Positions 10,763 through 20,739 of a stretch of 64,000 bases of DNA are shown piece by piece (position 1 is the stretch's first letter; every line of letters starts with the position of its first letter). Position numbers and translations under genes: made by a program. The stretch comes from an uncultured Porphyromonadaceae bacterium (GTDB taxonomy: Bacteria > Bacteroidota > Bacteroidia > Bacteroidales > Muribaculaceae). The notes beneath the pieces were generated by a model. It saw nothing but the letters and a program-made list of their open reading frames with translations, was not told the origin of the DNA and did no database searches. Where the stretch lies: positions 46,776 to 110,775 of the forward strand of contig CAMCDS010000006.1 in assembly GCA_945873625.1 (NCBI GenBank). The letters run 5' to 3'.

Positions 10763-13711
10763 TCAAATTCTTACCTTGAAAGAATGGTTCTTGACTCTCA
10801 CGATGTAGATTCCATTTTCTATGCCGGAAATCACTTTTGATTTGGTGGACACAATCTTGGATCCGTCTACGGCAAAAATCTCCACACTATCAGAATCGGA
10901 TGCCCCCTCTATAAAGAGCGTTCCGCTCAGTGCAATTATGTGGATGTCAGACTTGTCTGCGTTACAGTTGCTTATGCCGGAACCTTTCCCCAAACGGTAA
11001 TGAGCTACAGAACCATCTGTCTTTGTAGCAAAAGTATAATCCGTGTTGACAGATCTCGTATCTGAAGCCTTTGAAAGTATATAAGCTTCACAGGCAAGCT
11101 CGTCAGAAACAGACATCTCAACACTTAAAGCTTTTTGCTCTCCGGGTGTCAGGATAACATTCTCCACTATTGATTCAGAGATTTTACCGTTTTCAGGAGT
11201 GCATGTCCTTACAACCATATTACCGAGAAAGTTCGCAGTTCCTATGTTCTTTATCTTGAATGAGAACAAAATTCCGTTATAATTGGTTTCTGAGACCTCA
11301 AGCATCTGTAAGCCTGAGGAAAGATTGGCAGTTATATTGTGGCGAGTCGGCAATGTCATCATGCCATATTTTTCAATCCAATCGTTGGTCTGCATGTGGA
11401 TACCTGATGGCAATGGCGTTTTCTCCCCATCAGGGGTGAGATAACGCAAATAGAACATATATTCACCCTCCAGAGGATAAAGATTGCCCGGTATTTCGAA
11501 ATCATTGCTTCCAAAACCATTAGTCGGATTGAACTCAAATGTCGATACAAGAATTTCTTTTGAAATATCCTCTCCCGGTCTGCGGCCATACGCATTGATA
11601 GTGACCGGTGCATAGCAATTGTTGGAGGAAACTATCCCTTTGTAGTTTGCATTTTTTCTGAATTGAAGCTTATCGCCCCATTTCTTGAGATAGTAGCTGT
11701 CATTCCAAGAATCGAGCATAAGGGTACCTGTTATGTCATATATAAGCACAGGATAATCAACCTCGGAGCATACGTCAATGTATATTGGTTCCGGGAATAC
11801 AATCCCCGGATTTTCAGTTTCGTCAACAATCAACTCATAGCGACCGTTAGGCATCGTAAATCCATTGTCTTTGTTTGTGGGAGGGTCAATGATTGCATAG
11901 CCCTCGTAATGTAAGCCTGAATATTCAAGATTGTAAACATCTATTCTCTTATCCGACCAATAGGTTTTCCCTGTCTCGATATTCTTAAAACCGATATAAC
12001 ATCTCTTTATATCGTGAGAATCAATGGATGTAATCAGTGAATTAGACTTGATTTTGACTACAAACGGAGCTTTTGCCATGACATCGGTCTGTGGTTCAAA
12101 AGCATTGATGGATAACCTATTATCCAATTCATCTCTCCATTCTGTTTTACCCTCAGGATAATCCTTATAACCTTTTTCAGTAAATACTCCGTCTGAAATG
12201 ATGAAGAACGGTCTCATAGGAAGCGGATGATATGAAACCATCTCATCCGTGTCATATTCATAAGTGGCAATCATCAATTCCCATTCTCCGTTATCCAAAG
12301 GAACGGTGGCGTGTGGTTTACCGTTTGATTCGGCATTCCATCCAATGTATCCCCAATTGGGAAATTGCTTAAGATAATAATGGTCCGCTGCTCCAAGAAC
12401 CTTGACTTCTGAGCCCTTCACAGCAACAATCTTTGCATTATAGTCGGCCAACGATTCATACGAATTGGTGGTATAGCCGGTAAAACGACCTTCGATGTAA
12501 TCATTCTGGTCGTTGAGATTTGTCATTGGAGAGCCGGATGTACATACGAATCTTTCTGAATACATTTCTCCTTTGGCTCGTGGAGATATATCGCATATCA
12601 TTTTCTGATCGGAGTAATAGCCATCTTCATCAGCCTCAAAAAAACTTGGGTGACAGAATGTGATGTCATAATAGCCATCGGCTTCACCTGCCCATCCCCA
12701 ATTGACATGAACATAATTGTTCTCATCTATTCCGTCCAAAACAAATATATGTTGTGACCACTTTGAGCTACTTACTCCGGCTCCGGTATATAGAATTGGT
12801 TTCCCCGCAGTCAGGTTTTCCTGGATTTTCTTCATCCAATAACCGGTCGGTAATGATTTACGGATAAGGAATGTGGCGTTGAAATTGAAATATTTGTCAA
12901 GAGATACCAATGGCCATTGGCCGGAAGATTTCTCGTCCGACCATTTCATCAAAGCCGACGCTCCAGTTACATACATCATTTCAGCCACCGCGTCAGCTTG
13001 CTCCTGAGTATAGTTACCCTCTGTATACACATCAAGCATCTTGTCATACTTGAAATGCTGCTGGCCGAAGTTTACACTGACCTCTGCAAGCGACCTTTCA
13101 TCCTTGTACTCAATCGTATAAGGATTGAAATTGTCGGCCTTGAAATGATAGAGAACCTGACTAAGCGCCACTGCATCGCATCCTGTTACAGATGGTTTGC
13201 CCTGATATTTAGGGCATTTGGCGTTGAAAGGAGCACCCTGTCCCCATTTGGCTTTGATGAAAGGTTCCACGTGTGCAACTGTAGGATTCGGATAAGTTCC
13301 GCTTCCCTGCGATGTACTCTGCGACGCCTTAATCACCGCTTTATTGTAATTTGAAATAAATTCCTCAGCCATAGGAGGAATGTTCTGGATGTGTATGGTA
13401 TCATTCAGACCATAGCCTATCATTTGAGCGTCTGCTCCGTTGCCCGCAAACATGACAAAGCCAAGTCTTCCGTCGCTTTCCACATTGACTACCTGTGCGG
13501 AGTTGGCTATCTGACTGACTGTTGTCCGGGTTACTCTGTTGGCAGGATTCACGCCTATATGTATGGCTTTGCCATGCCATTTTGAGGAAAGTGTTTCGAG
13601 CGCCTTCTCACTCAAAACATTTGAGTCGGCTCCGAATGCTATTGCTGAAGGACCAACAATAATCGATAGGAGCAATAAGATATGATACCTATTCATAATG
13701 TCGAGGTTCAC
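10763..13711 (-). CDS. Secreted C10 family (streptopain-like) cysteine protease with T9SS-like C-terminal sorting domain
   Basis: PSVTGCDAVALSQVLYHF (Cys region), WSQHIFVLDGIDENNYVHVNWGWAGEADGYY (His/Trp region), C-terminus NGIYIVRVKNHSFKVRI. Confidence 0.88.
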   Translation of the reverse strand: MNLDIMNRYHILLLLSIIVGPSAIAFGADSNVLSEKALETLSSKWHGKAIHIGVNPANRVTRTTVSQIANSAQVVNVESDGRLGFVMFAGNGADAQMIGYGLNDTIHIQNIPPMAEEFISNYNKAVIKASQSTSQGSGTYPNPTVAHVEPFIKAKWGQGAPFNAKCPKYQGKPSVTGCDAVALSQVLYHFKADNFNPYTIEYKDERSLAEVSVNFGQQHFKYDKMLDVYTEGNYTQEQADAVAEMMYVTGASALMKWSDEKSSGQWPLVSLDKYFNFNATFLIRKSLPTGYWMKKIQENLTAGKPILYTGAGVSSSKWSQHIFVLDGIDENNYVHVNWGWAGEADGYYDITFCHPSFFEADEDGYYSDQKMICDISPRAKGEMYSERFVCTSGSPMTNLNDQNDYIEGRFTGYTTNSYESLADYNAKIVAVKGSEVKVLGAADHYYLKQFPNWGYIGWNAESNGKPHATVPLDNGEWELMIATYEYDTDEMVSYHPLPMRPFFIISDGVFTEKGYKDYPEGKTEWRDELDNRLSINAFEPQTDVMAKAPFVVKIKSNSLITSIDSHDIKRCYIGFKNIETGKTYWSDKRIDVYNLEYSGLHYEGYAIIDPPTNKDNGFTMPNGRYELIVDETENPGIVFPEPIYIDVCSEVDYPVLIYDITGTLMLDSWNDSYYLKKWGDKLQFRKNANYKGIVSSNNCYAPVTINAYGRRPGEDISKEILVSTFEFNPTNGFGSNDFEIPGNLYPLEGEYMFYLRYLTPDGEKTPLPSGIHMQTNDWIEKYGMMTLPTRHNITANLSSGLQMLEVSETNYNGILFSFKIKNIGTANFLGNMVVRTCTPENGKISESIVENVILTPGEQKALSVEMSVSDELACEAYILSKASDTRSVNTDYTFATKTDGSVAHYRLGKGSGISNCNADKSDIHIIALSGTLFIEGASDSDSVEIFAVDGSKIVSTKSKVISGIENGIYIVRVKNHSFKVRI

Positions 13712-13895
13712 GTTATTAAAAAATATGACACTGATTTAGGCTCCAATGTGCAAAAGCTTATAAAGAGCCCTGTTCGTTGTCTATAAGTTGTTTATATTTT
13801 CAAATCGTCTTATTGAATAATTTGCAAATATAATAAATTTAATTCATTCCCCCAAGGAAAAAGTGAAATCAGGCGGTAGGGCTGTATCAGGCTCC

Positions 13896-14000
13896 TTGTC
13901 TCCGCCAGAATGGCTGTTTGTCTCCGCCGAAGGGCAGTTTGTCCCCGCCCGAAGGATGTTTGTCCCTGCCCGAAGGATGTTTGTCTCGGCCCGAGGCTTC
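13896..14000. repeat. Intergenic 21-bp tandem repeat, about 5 units
   Basis: TTGTC cores at 13896, 13918, 13939, 13960, 13981; unit ~ATGTTTGTCCCTGCCCGAAGG. Confidence 0.85.
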
Positions 14001-14020
14001 AGCCGAAGGGGGAAATGACA

Positions 14021-14054
14021 ATTGAGGCGCCATCCCCGGGGATGACGCCTCAAT
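14021..14054 (-). terminator. Terminator-like hairpin downstream of nuoN
   Basis: ATTGAGGCGcCATCCCC/GGGGATGaCGCCTCAAT. Confidence 0.7.
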
Positions 14055-14084
14055 CTTATCTGAGTCAATCTATTAGTTCATTTT

Positions 14085-15560
14085 TCAGCCAAGCCAGGCG
14101 AAGAGCTGGGCAGCGTCGGCTACCGATGCGTCGGTGAGCAGCTGGTAGATCGGGCTGAGAAGACCGATGAACACAATGCCTGCCACGCAGATCCAGAGAC
14201 CTACACGCTCGGAAAGGGCGCTTCTGAACTGGGGAACTACCGGCTCCTCGGGGCTAATCCACATCGCTTTGACTACGAGCAGATAATAGTAGAGCGAGAT
14301 GATGGTGTTGATAAGGGCTATCAACACCAGCATGTAGAGAGCCATCGAGTTGCTTGCGGTTACGGAGGTGAAGATCAGAATCTTGGAGAAGAATCCTGCG
14401 AAGGGCGGGATACCGGCGAGCGAGAACATCGCGAGCGTCATGGCGAAGGCAAGCCAGGGATTGCTCTTATGCAGTCCGCGGTAGTCGCCCATGCTGAGCT
14501 TGCCGCTCTGATTCTCGATGGCCTGGATAACGCCGAAGGCTCCGAGGTTGCTGAAGATATAGACGAGGATGTAGAAAAGCATCGATGCCATACCGATCGA
14601 GTTGGCGGCAATCACGCCGAGCATTATGTAACCGGCCTGGCTCACCGACGAGAAGGCCATAAAGCGCTTCATGTTCTTCTGACGGATTGCGAAGAGGTTG
14701 CCGACAGTGATCGTGATGATGATGATGCCGTAGAGCATCCACTCCCATGCCTCGGGATAAGCTGCGCCAAACGCCTGAACGAAAATCACAAAGAAAGCGA
14801 AGGCTGCAGATCCTTTGGAAATTACCGAAAGATAGCTGGTAACGGAAGTGGGAGCACCCTGATATACGTCGGCAGTCCAGAGATGGAACGGAACGAGCGA
14901 GAGCTTGAAACCGATACCGGCAAGCACGAACGTGAGGGCAACGATCAGCATTCCGCTCATCTCGCCGCCTGCTACAGCGGCAGCCACGTCATTGTAGTAG
15001 AGCGAACCGCCGGAGAGACCGTAGACGAACGACAGACCCATCATGAGCACGGCCGACGAGAAGACGGCGGTCATGATATATTTGGCGGCTGCCTCGGTGC
15101 TCTCGTAGTGCTTCTTGTTGAAGGCGATGAGGGCAGCGAGGGGGAGCGATGCGGTCTCAAGGCCGATGACGAAGAGCAGGAAGTGGCGAGCGGAAATCAT
15201 CAGATACATTCCGAAGAGCGTGGCGAGCAGCAGCTCGTAGAACTCTCCGCGGCGGAGTGTCATGTCGTCGGAGTCGGTCCATTTGAGCGACTGGATGAGG
15301 ACGATGAAGACGCCGATGTTGAGTATCGATTTAAGCGCGAGCGTTATGCTGTTGCTGACATACATGCCGCCGAAACATTCCTGAGGCACCGTGCCGGCGA
15401 AGAATATGGCCACTGTGCCGAGTCCGAAGAGCACGGTGGTGAGGATGCCGTCGGCCTTGCGGGCACCTGAGCCTGCGAAGGTATCGTATAGGAATACGAG
15501 TATGAAGATTCCGAGAACGATAAGCTCGGGAATCATTGCCGAAAACTGTGAGTAATCCAT
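14085..15560 (-). CDS. nuoN: NADH-quinone oxidoreductase subunit N
   Basis: Multi-TM antiporter-like subunit, last gene of cluster; SLAGIPPFAGFFSKILIF. Confidence 0.95.
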   Translation of the reverse strand: MDYSQFSAMIPELIVLGIFILVFLYDTFAGSGARKADGILTTVLFGLGTVAIFFAGTVPQECFGGMYVSNSITLALKSILNIGVFIVLIQSLKWTDSDDMTLRRGEFYELLLATLFGMYLMISARHFLLFVIGLETASLPLAALIAFNKKHYESTEAAAKYIMTAVFSSAVLMMGLSFVYGLSGGSLYYNDVAAAVAGGEMSGMLIVALTFVLAGIGFKLSLVPFHLWTADVYQGAPTSVTSYLSVISKGSAAFAFFVIFVQAFGAAYPEAWEWMLYGIIIITITVGNLFAIRQKNMKRFMAFSSVSQAGYIMLGVIAANSIGMASMLFYILVYIFSNLGAFGVIQAIENQSGKLSMGDYRGLHKSNPWLAFAMTLAMFSLAGIPPFAGFFSKILIFTSVTASNSMALYMLVLIALINTIISLYYYLLVVKAMWISPEEPVVPQFRSALSERVGLWICVAGIVFIGLLSPIYQLLTDASVADAAQLFAWLG

Positions 15561-15587
15561 TTTCTTTTGTCGTATTTAAGGGCAGGT

Positions 15588-17102
15588 TCAGATGGCAGCC
15601 TGCGTGAGCGATTCAATGATGGGCACGAAACTGTGCTGGATAGTTTCGTTGATCCAGTTGGGAAAGCAACCGATTCCGGCGATGGCCAGGATGAGCGTAA
15701 CGGTCGAGAAACGCTCGTACCACGAAGCGTCGGTAAGTTGCAGGTGGTGTTCGTCCTGCACGGGGCCGAGAAGCAGCTTGCCTACGACGCGGAGGATGTA
15801 GACGGCTGTGATCACGATCGAGCAGGTGCCTGCGATTACGAAGCTGCGGTGGAAGAGGTCGGTGTGCTCAAACGAACCAAAGAAGATTGTCATCTCGGCT
15901 ACGAAGCCCGAGAGGCCGGGGAGACCGAGCGATGCGAAACCGGCAATCATGTAGCAGACGCCAAGGTAGGGCATTATCTTCATGAGGCCGCCCATCTGAC
16001 GGATGTCGCGGGTGTGGGTGCGTCCGTAGATCATACCGATGAGGGCGAAGAAGAGGGCCGTCATCAGACCGTGGGAGAGCATCTGAAGGATAGCGCCGGT
16101 CATTGCGGTCTGCGTCAGCATCAGGATTGCGAAGAGCACCATGCCGCAGTGCGACACTGAAGAATAAGCGTTGATATACTTAAGGTCAGTCTGTACGCAT
16201 GCCGAGAGGGCGCCGTAGACCACGCTGATACCCGTAAGGATGATGAAAATCCAGGCAAGTTCGTTGGCAGCCTGCGGAAGCAGATAGATGGCGATGCGGA
16301 AGCAACCATAGCCACCGAGCTTCATGAGCACGCCTGCGTGAAGCATCGACACAGCAGTCGGAGCGGAAGCGTGGCCGTCGGGGCTCCATGTGTGGAAGGG
16401 GAACATTGCACCGAGAACGCCGAAGCCTACGAAGGTGAGGCAGAAGAGGAGACGCTGCCAGCTGGGATCGATGCATCCGTTCTTGGAGATTTCAAGGATA
16501 TTCCAGGTGAGATGTCCTTCCGGACCGGAGTGCCAGTAGATGCCGAGGAGACCGAGCATCAGGAAAGCCGAGCCGCCCATGAGCATGAGCGTGAGCTTCA
16601 TGGCCGAATACTCCTTACGGCCTGTGCCCCATACGCCGATGAGAAGATACATCGGGATAAGAGCCACCTCGTAGAACATGAACATCGTGAAGATGTCGAT
16701 CGAGATGAAGAAGCCGAACACGCCGGTGGAGAGAAGGGCGAACCAGAGGAAGAAGTTTTTGGGGAGGGGGTTGATTTTCCAGGAGGCAAACACGCCGGCG
16801 AAGACGATTATAGCCGAAAGGAGAATCATGAGCACCGAGATGCCGTCGACACCGACAGCCAGCTCGATGTTGAGGGGCGCATACCACATCCAGCTGCCCG
16901 TGTAGAGCATTTCGGCGGTTTCGCCTGCCGCACGCAGACCGAGGAAGTCTACGCACAGCCAGATAGCAAGACCGAGAAGTGCGGTCGAGCATACCGTCAT
17001 CACGGTGCGGATGGCATTCATACTGCTATTGCGGCAGACGCCCAGTCCGGCCATCATGATGATGGGGATGATTACAAACCAGATTAAGATATTTCCAAAC
17101 AT
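15588..17102 (-). CDS. nuoM: NADH-quinone oxidoreductase subunit M
   Basis: VGVDGISVLMILLSAIIVFAG...FHTWSPDGHASAPTAVSMLHAGVLMKLGGYG. Confidence 0.96.
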   Translation of the reverse strand: MFGNILIWFVIIPIIMMAGLGVCRNSSMNAIRTVMTVCSTALLGLAIWLCVDFLGLRAAGETAEMLYTGSWMWYAPLNIELAVGVDGISVLMILLSAIIVFAGVFASWKINPLPKNFFLWFALLSTGVFGFFISIDIFTMFMFYEVALIPMYLLIGVWGTGRKEYSAMKLTLMLMGGSAFLMLGLLGIYWHSGPEGHLTWNILEISKNGCIDPSWQRLLFCLTFVGFGVLGAMFPFHTWSPDGHASAPTAVSMLHAGVLMKLGGYGCFRIAIYLLPQAANELAWIFIILTGISVVYGALSACVQTDLKYINAYSSVSHCGMVLFAILMLTQTAMTGAILQMLSHGLMTALFFALIGMIYGRTHTRDIRQMGGLMKIMPYLGVCYMIAGFASLGLPGLSGFVAEMTIFFGSFEHTDLFHRSFVIAGTCSIVITAVYILRVVGKLLLGPVQDEHHLQLTDASWYERFSTVTLILAIAGIGCFPNWINETIQHSFVPIIESLTQAAI

Positions 17103-17144
17103 AATCTAATAGTTTTTTCTGCAGTTAAAGAAGTATGAATGAGG

Positions 17145-19073
17145 TTAGAGCAGACAAATCCATGTGATGGCTGCCACAGCGACTGCACCGAGGAAATACC
17201 AGACAACGTATGCCTGGATGCTTCCGCTCTGCATACCCTTGACAGCGACCGAAGTCTTCTGGGTAACCTTTGCGAAGCCGTCCATGGTAGCGTCGATGAC
17301 GTGGCGGTCGAACCATGCGATGCTGCGGCAGAAGATGTTGAAGATGATCTTATGCGTTACGAACATGTAGAACTCATCCCAGTAGAAGCGGCGGTTGGCT
17401 GCTTTCCAGAGGCCGGGCATTGCGTTCTTCATGGCGGCAGGCTTATGGTTGCGCTTCATGAAGAGCCATGCGGCGAGGCCGATGCCGAATGCGGCGATGA
17501 TGAGGCTCGTGGTGGCTACCTGCGGGTCGATGTGGATGTGATACGGCAGACGGTTCCATGTAACGAGTTCTCCGAAGGGGATGAAGCCCGACACGCAGCT
17601 CACGGCAGCAAGGAAGATCAGAGGCACCGACATCTGCCAGGGGGCATCGTGAGGCTTGTGCTCCTTGTAGTGGGGATTCTCTTCCCACCAGAACACCATG
17701 AAGTACATGCGGAACATATAGAAAGCGGTGAGACCGGCTACCATAGTCATCCATGCACCCCAGATCCAGTTGTTTGCAAACATTGCGGTGAGCATCTCGT
17801 CTTTCGAGAAGAAGCCGGCGAAGGGCCAGATACCTGCGATGGCAAGACAGCCGATAAGGAACGTCCAGTGCGTGATGGGCATGTATTTGCGAAGTCCGCC
17901 CATCTCGGTATAGTTGTTAGAATGAACAGCGTGGATAAGGGCACCTGCACCAAGGAAGAGCAGAGCCTTGAACATGGCGTGCGTGAAGAGGTGGAACATC
18001 GACGACATATAGCCCATTCCGTCGTGGAGGCCAGGACGGGTAACGCCCAGAGCGACCATCATGAATGCAATCTGCGAGATAGTCGAGAAAGCGAGGATAC
18101 GCTTGATGTCGATCTGACAGCAGGCGACAACAGCAGCGTAGAACGCCGTGATGGCACCCACACAGGTGATGAAGAGAAGAGCGGTCTCCTCCATCAGATA
18201 GACGGGGAACATACGGGCCACGAGATAGACACCTGCCACAACCATCGTAGCGGCGTGGATGAGAGCCGAGACGGGAGTCGGGCCTTCCATTGCGTCGGGC
18301 AGCCAGATGTGGAGAGGCATCATTGCCGACTTACCCATACCGCCGACATAGATGAGCACGAGAGCCCAGGTCAGCACCGAAGCGCCCATGAAGGTTGCGC
18401 CGCCGGTCGAGGCAAGCACGCCTTCGGGGTTGTGGGTAAGCTCCATGAAGTTGAACGTATCGGTGTAGAACGAGAGAAGCAGGATACCGATGAGGAAGCC
18501 GAGGTCGGCGAAACGAGTAACGATAAACGCTTTCTTTGAGGCCGATACAGCCGAGGGAAGCTTATAGAAGAATCCGATGAGGAGGTAGGAGCTGACACCC
18601 ACGAGCTCCCAGAAGATATACATCTGGAAGATGTTGGTAGCCACTACGAGACCGAGCATCGAGAAGCTGAAAAGCGAAAGGAACGAGTAATAACGCTGGA
18701 ATCCCGGTTCGTGCTCCATATAGCCCCAGCTGTAGAGGTGCACCATGAACGAGATTGTGGTGATTACCACCAGCATCATGGCCGAGATGGGGTCGAGAAG
18801 GAAACCGAGGTGAACGACAAGCGTATCGGTGAAAGCGAGCCAGGTAACGTCAAACACCTGCAACTGCTGGCGGACACCGTCGACGATGAATGCCGGATCT
18901 CCGCTGAAGAAGTAGGTGAAAGCCACGGTGTAGGCGAGAGTCAACGTGGTTCCCATGCCAAGAATGCCCAGCACTCCGGCAGTCTTGCGACTCATCTTCA
19001 CCCCGCCGATTCCTAAGATAAGGAACATCGAGATGGGAATCGCCAAAATCAAAATCGGAAGTGTAATGTCCAT
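17145..19073 (-). CDS. nuoL: NADH-quinone oxidoreductase subunit L
   Basis: GKSAMMPLHIWLPDAMEGPTPVSALIHAATMVVAGVYL. Confidence 0.97.
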   Translation of the reverse strand: MDITLPILILAIPISMFLILGIGGVKMSRKTAGVLGILGMGTTLTLAYTVAFTYFFSGDPAFIVDGVRQQLQVFDVTWLAFTDTLVVHLGFLLDPISAMMLVVITTISFMVHLYSWGYMEHEPGFQRYYSFLSLFSFSMLGLVVATNIFQMYIFWELVGVSSYLLIGFFYKLPSAVSASKKAFIVTRFADLGFLIGILLLSFYTDTFNFMELTHNPEGVLASTGGATFMGASVLTWALVLIYVGGMGKSAMMPLHIWLPDAMEGPTPVSALIHAATMVVAGVYLVARMFPVYLMEETALLFITCVGAITAFYAAVVACCQIDIKRILAFSTISQIAFMMVALGVTRPGLHDGMGYMSSMFHLFTHAMFKALLFLGAGALIHAVHSNNYTEMGGLRKYMPITHWTFLIGCLAIAGIWPFAGFFSKDEMLTAMFANNWIWGAWMTMVAGLTAFYMFRMYFMVFWWEENPHYKEHKPHDAPWQMSVPLIFLAAVSCVSGFIPFGELVTWNRLPYHIHIDPQVATTSLIIAAFGIGLAAWLFMKRNHKPAAMKNAMPGLWKAANRRFYWDEFYMFVTHKIIFNIFCRSIAWFDRHVIDATMDGFAKVTQKTSVAVKGMQSGSIQAYVVWYFLGAVAVAAITWICLL

Positions 19074-19076
19074 ATC

Positions 19077-19388
19077 TTAGAATTTCAATTTTTTGATTTC
19101 GTTGATGTCAGTGTTGCCGATAGCCCTGTAGACATTGATGATGATGGCTATGGCGATTGCAGTTTCGGCCGCTGCGATTGCGATAGCAAACAGCGTGAAA
19201 ATCATGCCTTCCATCTGTCCGGGGAATATGTAGCGGTTGAAGGCCACAAAGTTGAGGTCGGCGGCATTGAGCATCAGCTCAAGCGAGATAAGAATAGCGA
19301 TAAGATTCTTGCGGGTTACGAACCCGTAGACGCCACATGCGAACATCAGAACGCTGGGCACTAAATACCATAAAATACCTAAGTCCAT
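19077..19388 (-). CDS. nuoK: NADH-quinone oxidoreductase subunit K
   Basis: 103 aa; LIAILISLELMLNAADLNFVAF...AAAETAIAIAIIINVYR. Confidence 0.97.
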   Translation of the reverse strand: MDLGILWYLVPSVLMFACGVYGFVTRKNLIAILISLELMLNAADLNFVAFNRYIFPGQMEGMIFTLFAIAIAAAETAIAIAIIINVYRAIGNTDINEIKKLKF

Positions 19389-19397
19389 GCTGATATA

Positions 19398-19946
19398 TTA
19401 TCTTTTGCGGGCAACTACGACGCCGCCGATTATACAAGCCAACAGTAAGACACTGACTGCCTCGAAGGGAAGCAGATAATGGAATTTGTCAGTGCCGAGC
19501 AGTGTATGTCCGATAGTCTGCATGTCGATGCAATTGCCAGCGGCAAGCACATCGGTGAGCGAGCAGCCGGCAGCGCCTACGGGCATGGTGAAGAGTGCGC
19601 CGAGAAGCAGCGCGGCTCCGAGCACAGACGCGCAGATGCCTGCTATGCGACGGTGAGACTCGATCTTGCCGCTCTTGTCGTCGGGACGATGAGTGAGCAA
19701 AATCGAGAAGATGAACAGCACCATGATGCCGCCGGCGTAGACCGCGATCTGCACAGCGCCCAGAAACTGATAGCCGAGCTGGAAATAGAACAGGGCCGTC
19801 GAAATGAGCACGAAGAGCAGGTAGGTGGCTGAGCGCAATATCTTACGCGAGGTTACAGCCATAACTGAGAAAACCAGCATGCTGATCGCCACTACGAAAT
19901 AAAGAACGATATTTCCTACTGAATCCATTGTTATTGAAATTTTCAA
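19398..19946 (-). CDS. nuoJ: NADH-quinone oxidoreductase subunit J
   Basis: ALFYFQLGYQFLGAVQIAVYAGGIMVLFIFSILL. Confidence 0.95.
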   Translation of the reverse strand: MKISITMDSVGNIVLYFVVAISMLVFSVMAVTSRKILRSATYLLFVLISTALFYFQLGYQFLGAVQIAVYAGGIMVLFIFSILLTHRPDDKSGKIESHRRIAGICASVLGAALLLGALFTMPVGAAGCSLTDVLAAGNCIDMQTIGHTLLGTDKFHYLLPFEAVSVLLLACIIGGVVVARKR

Positions 19947-19949
19947 ATA

Positions 19950-20160
19950 TTAATGACTTTGTCTTCGCCGGAACCGAACCGGAAGGCGTCTGCGACGTTA
20001 TATATCCGGAGACTTCGCAGCCGCATCAGGAGATGCGAAATCTTAAGTGAAGTCAGATTCCATAGTCGGCCACAATGCGTCGCAGTCCATAGACTGCGGT
20101 TCGCTTTGAAAAAAGCGATGCTCCGTCTGAAAGTCCGGCTTAATGCCGGGGCGACGGGCA
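19950..20160. repeat. Spacer with four hairpins between nuoI and nuoJ
   Basis: CGCATC-agga-GATGCG; CGCAGTC-cata-GACTGCG; TCGCTT-tgaaaa-AAGCGA; CCGGC-ttaat-GCCGG. Confidence 0.7.
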
Positions 20161-20188
20161 GACAGCGAAGACCAAGCTAAACTTCGAT

Positions 20189-20683
20189 TTAAGCGCCGGC
20201 CTCGGGCTTTGGAGCCGGAGTCGGATCCGCTGGTTCGGGACGGTAGTTCAACTGCTTGACGAGAGCCTCGCGCGTGAAGGTTGCCTGTTCGAAATCGTTG
20301 GAGAACTCGAGAGCGTCCTGCGGGCAGGTGGTTACACACAGCATGCAGAACGTGCAGCTTCCGAGGTCGTAGAGATACTTGTCGAGTTTACGCTTCTTTT
20401 TGCCGTCGGGCAGATCCACCATTTTAGTCTCGAGCTTGATGGTGCCGTTGGGGCAATTCATCTGGCAGATTCCGCAGGCGATACACTTGTGGCGGCCTTC
20501 GGCGTCATACTTCAGCGTAAGCTCAGCCCTAAAACGCTCAGGGATTTCAAGAGTGGCGCGGTTTTCAGGATACTGCTCGGTAATCTTGGGAGTTACGAAC
20601 TCCTTACCGGTTACCTCCATTCCCTGCACCAGACTTTTAATACCTTTACCGACAGATGAGAAATATTCCTTTATACTGCTCAT
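20189..20683 (-). CDS. nuoI: NADH-quinone oxidoreductase subunit I (4Fe-4S)
   Basis: CIACGICQMNCPNGTI ... CTFCMLCVTTCPQDAL; start assigned to MSSIKEYFSSV rather than the upstream TTG. Confidence 0.95.
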   Translation of the reverse strand: MSSIKEYFSSVGKGIKSLVQGMEVTGKEFVTPKITEQYPENRATLEIPERFRAELTLKYDAEGRHKCIACGICQMNCPNGTIKLETKMVDLPDGKKKRKLDKYLYDLGSCTFCMLCVTTCPQDALEFSNDFEQATFTREALVKQLNYRPEPADPTPAPKPEAGA

Positions 20684-20739
20684 TTTTAAATCTGAAATGT
20701 TGGTTAGTCTAAGATGAGAACTTATATATTCGGGCTGCC

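Noticed and set aside
13896-14000. CRISPR array candidate
   Set aside because: Units are contiguous 21-bp tandem repeats without unique spacers; no cas genes.
13844-14068. Minus-strand ORF with GTNILRA heptad repeats
   Set aside because: Coding appearance is a by-product of a 21-bp tandem repeat (multiple of 3) in an intergenic region.
14469-18539. Long plus-strand ORFs (e.g. 14469-15470, 16338-17087, 17139-18539) opposite nuoN/M/L
   Set aside because: Antisense shadows of well-supported membrane subunit genes in a GC-rich codon context; His/Glu-rich composition without domains.
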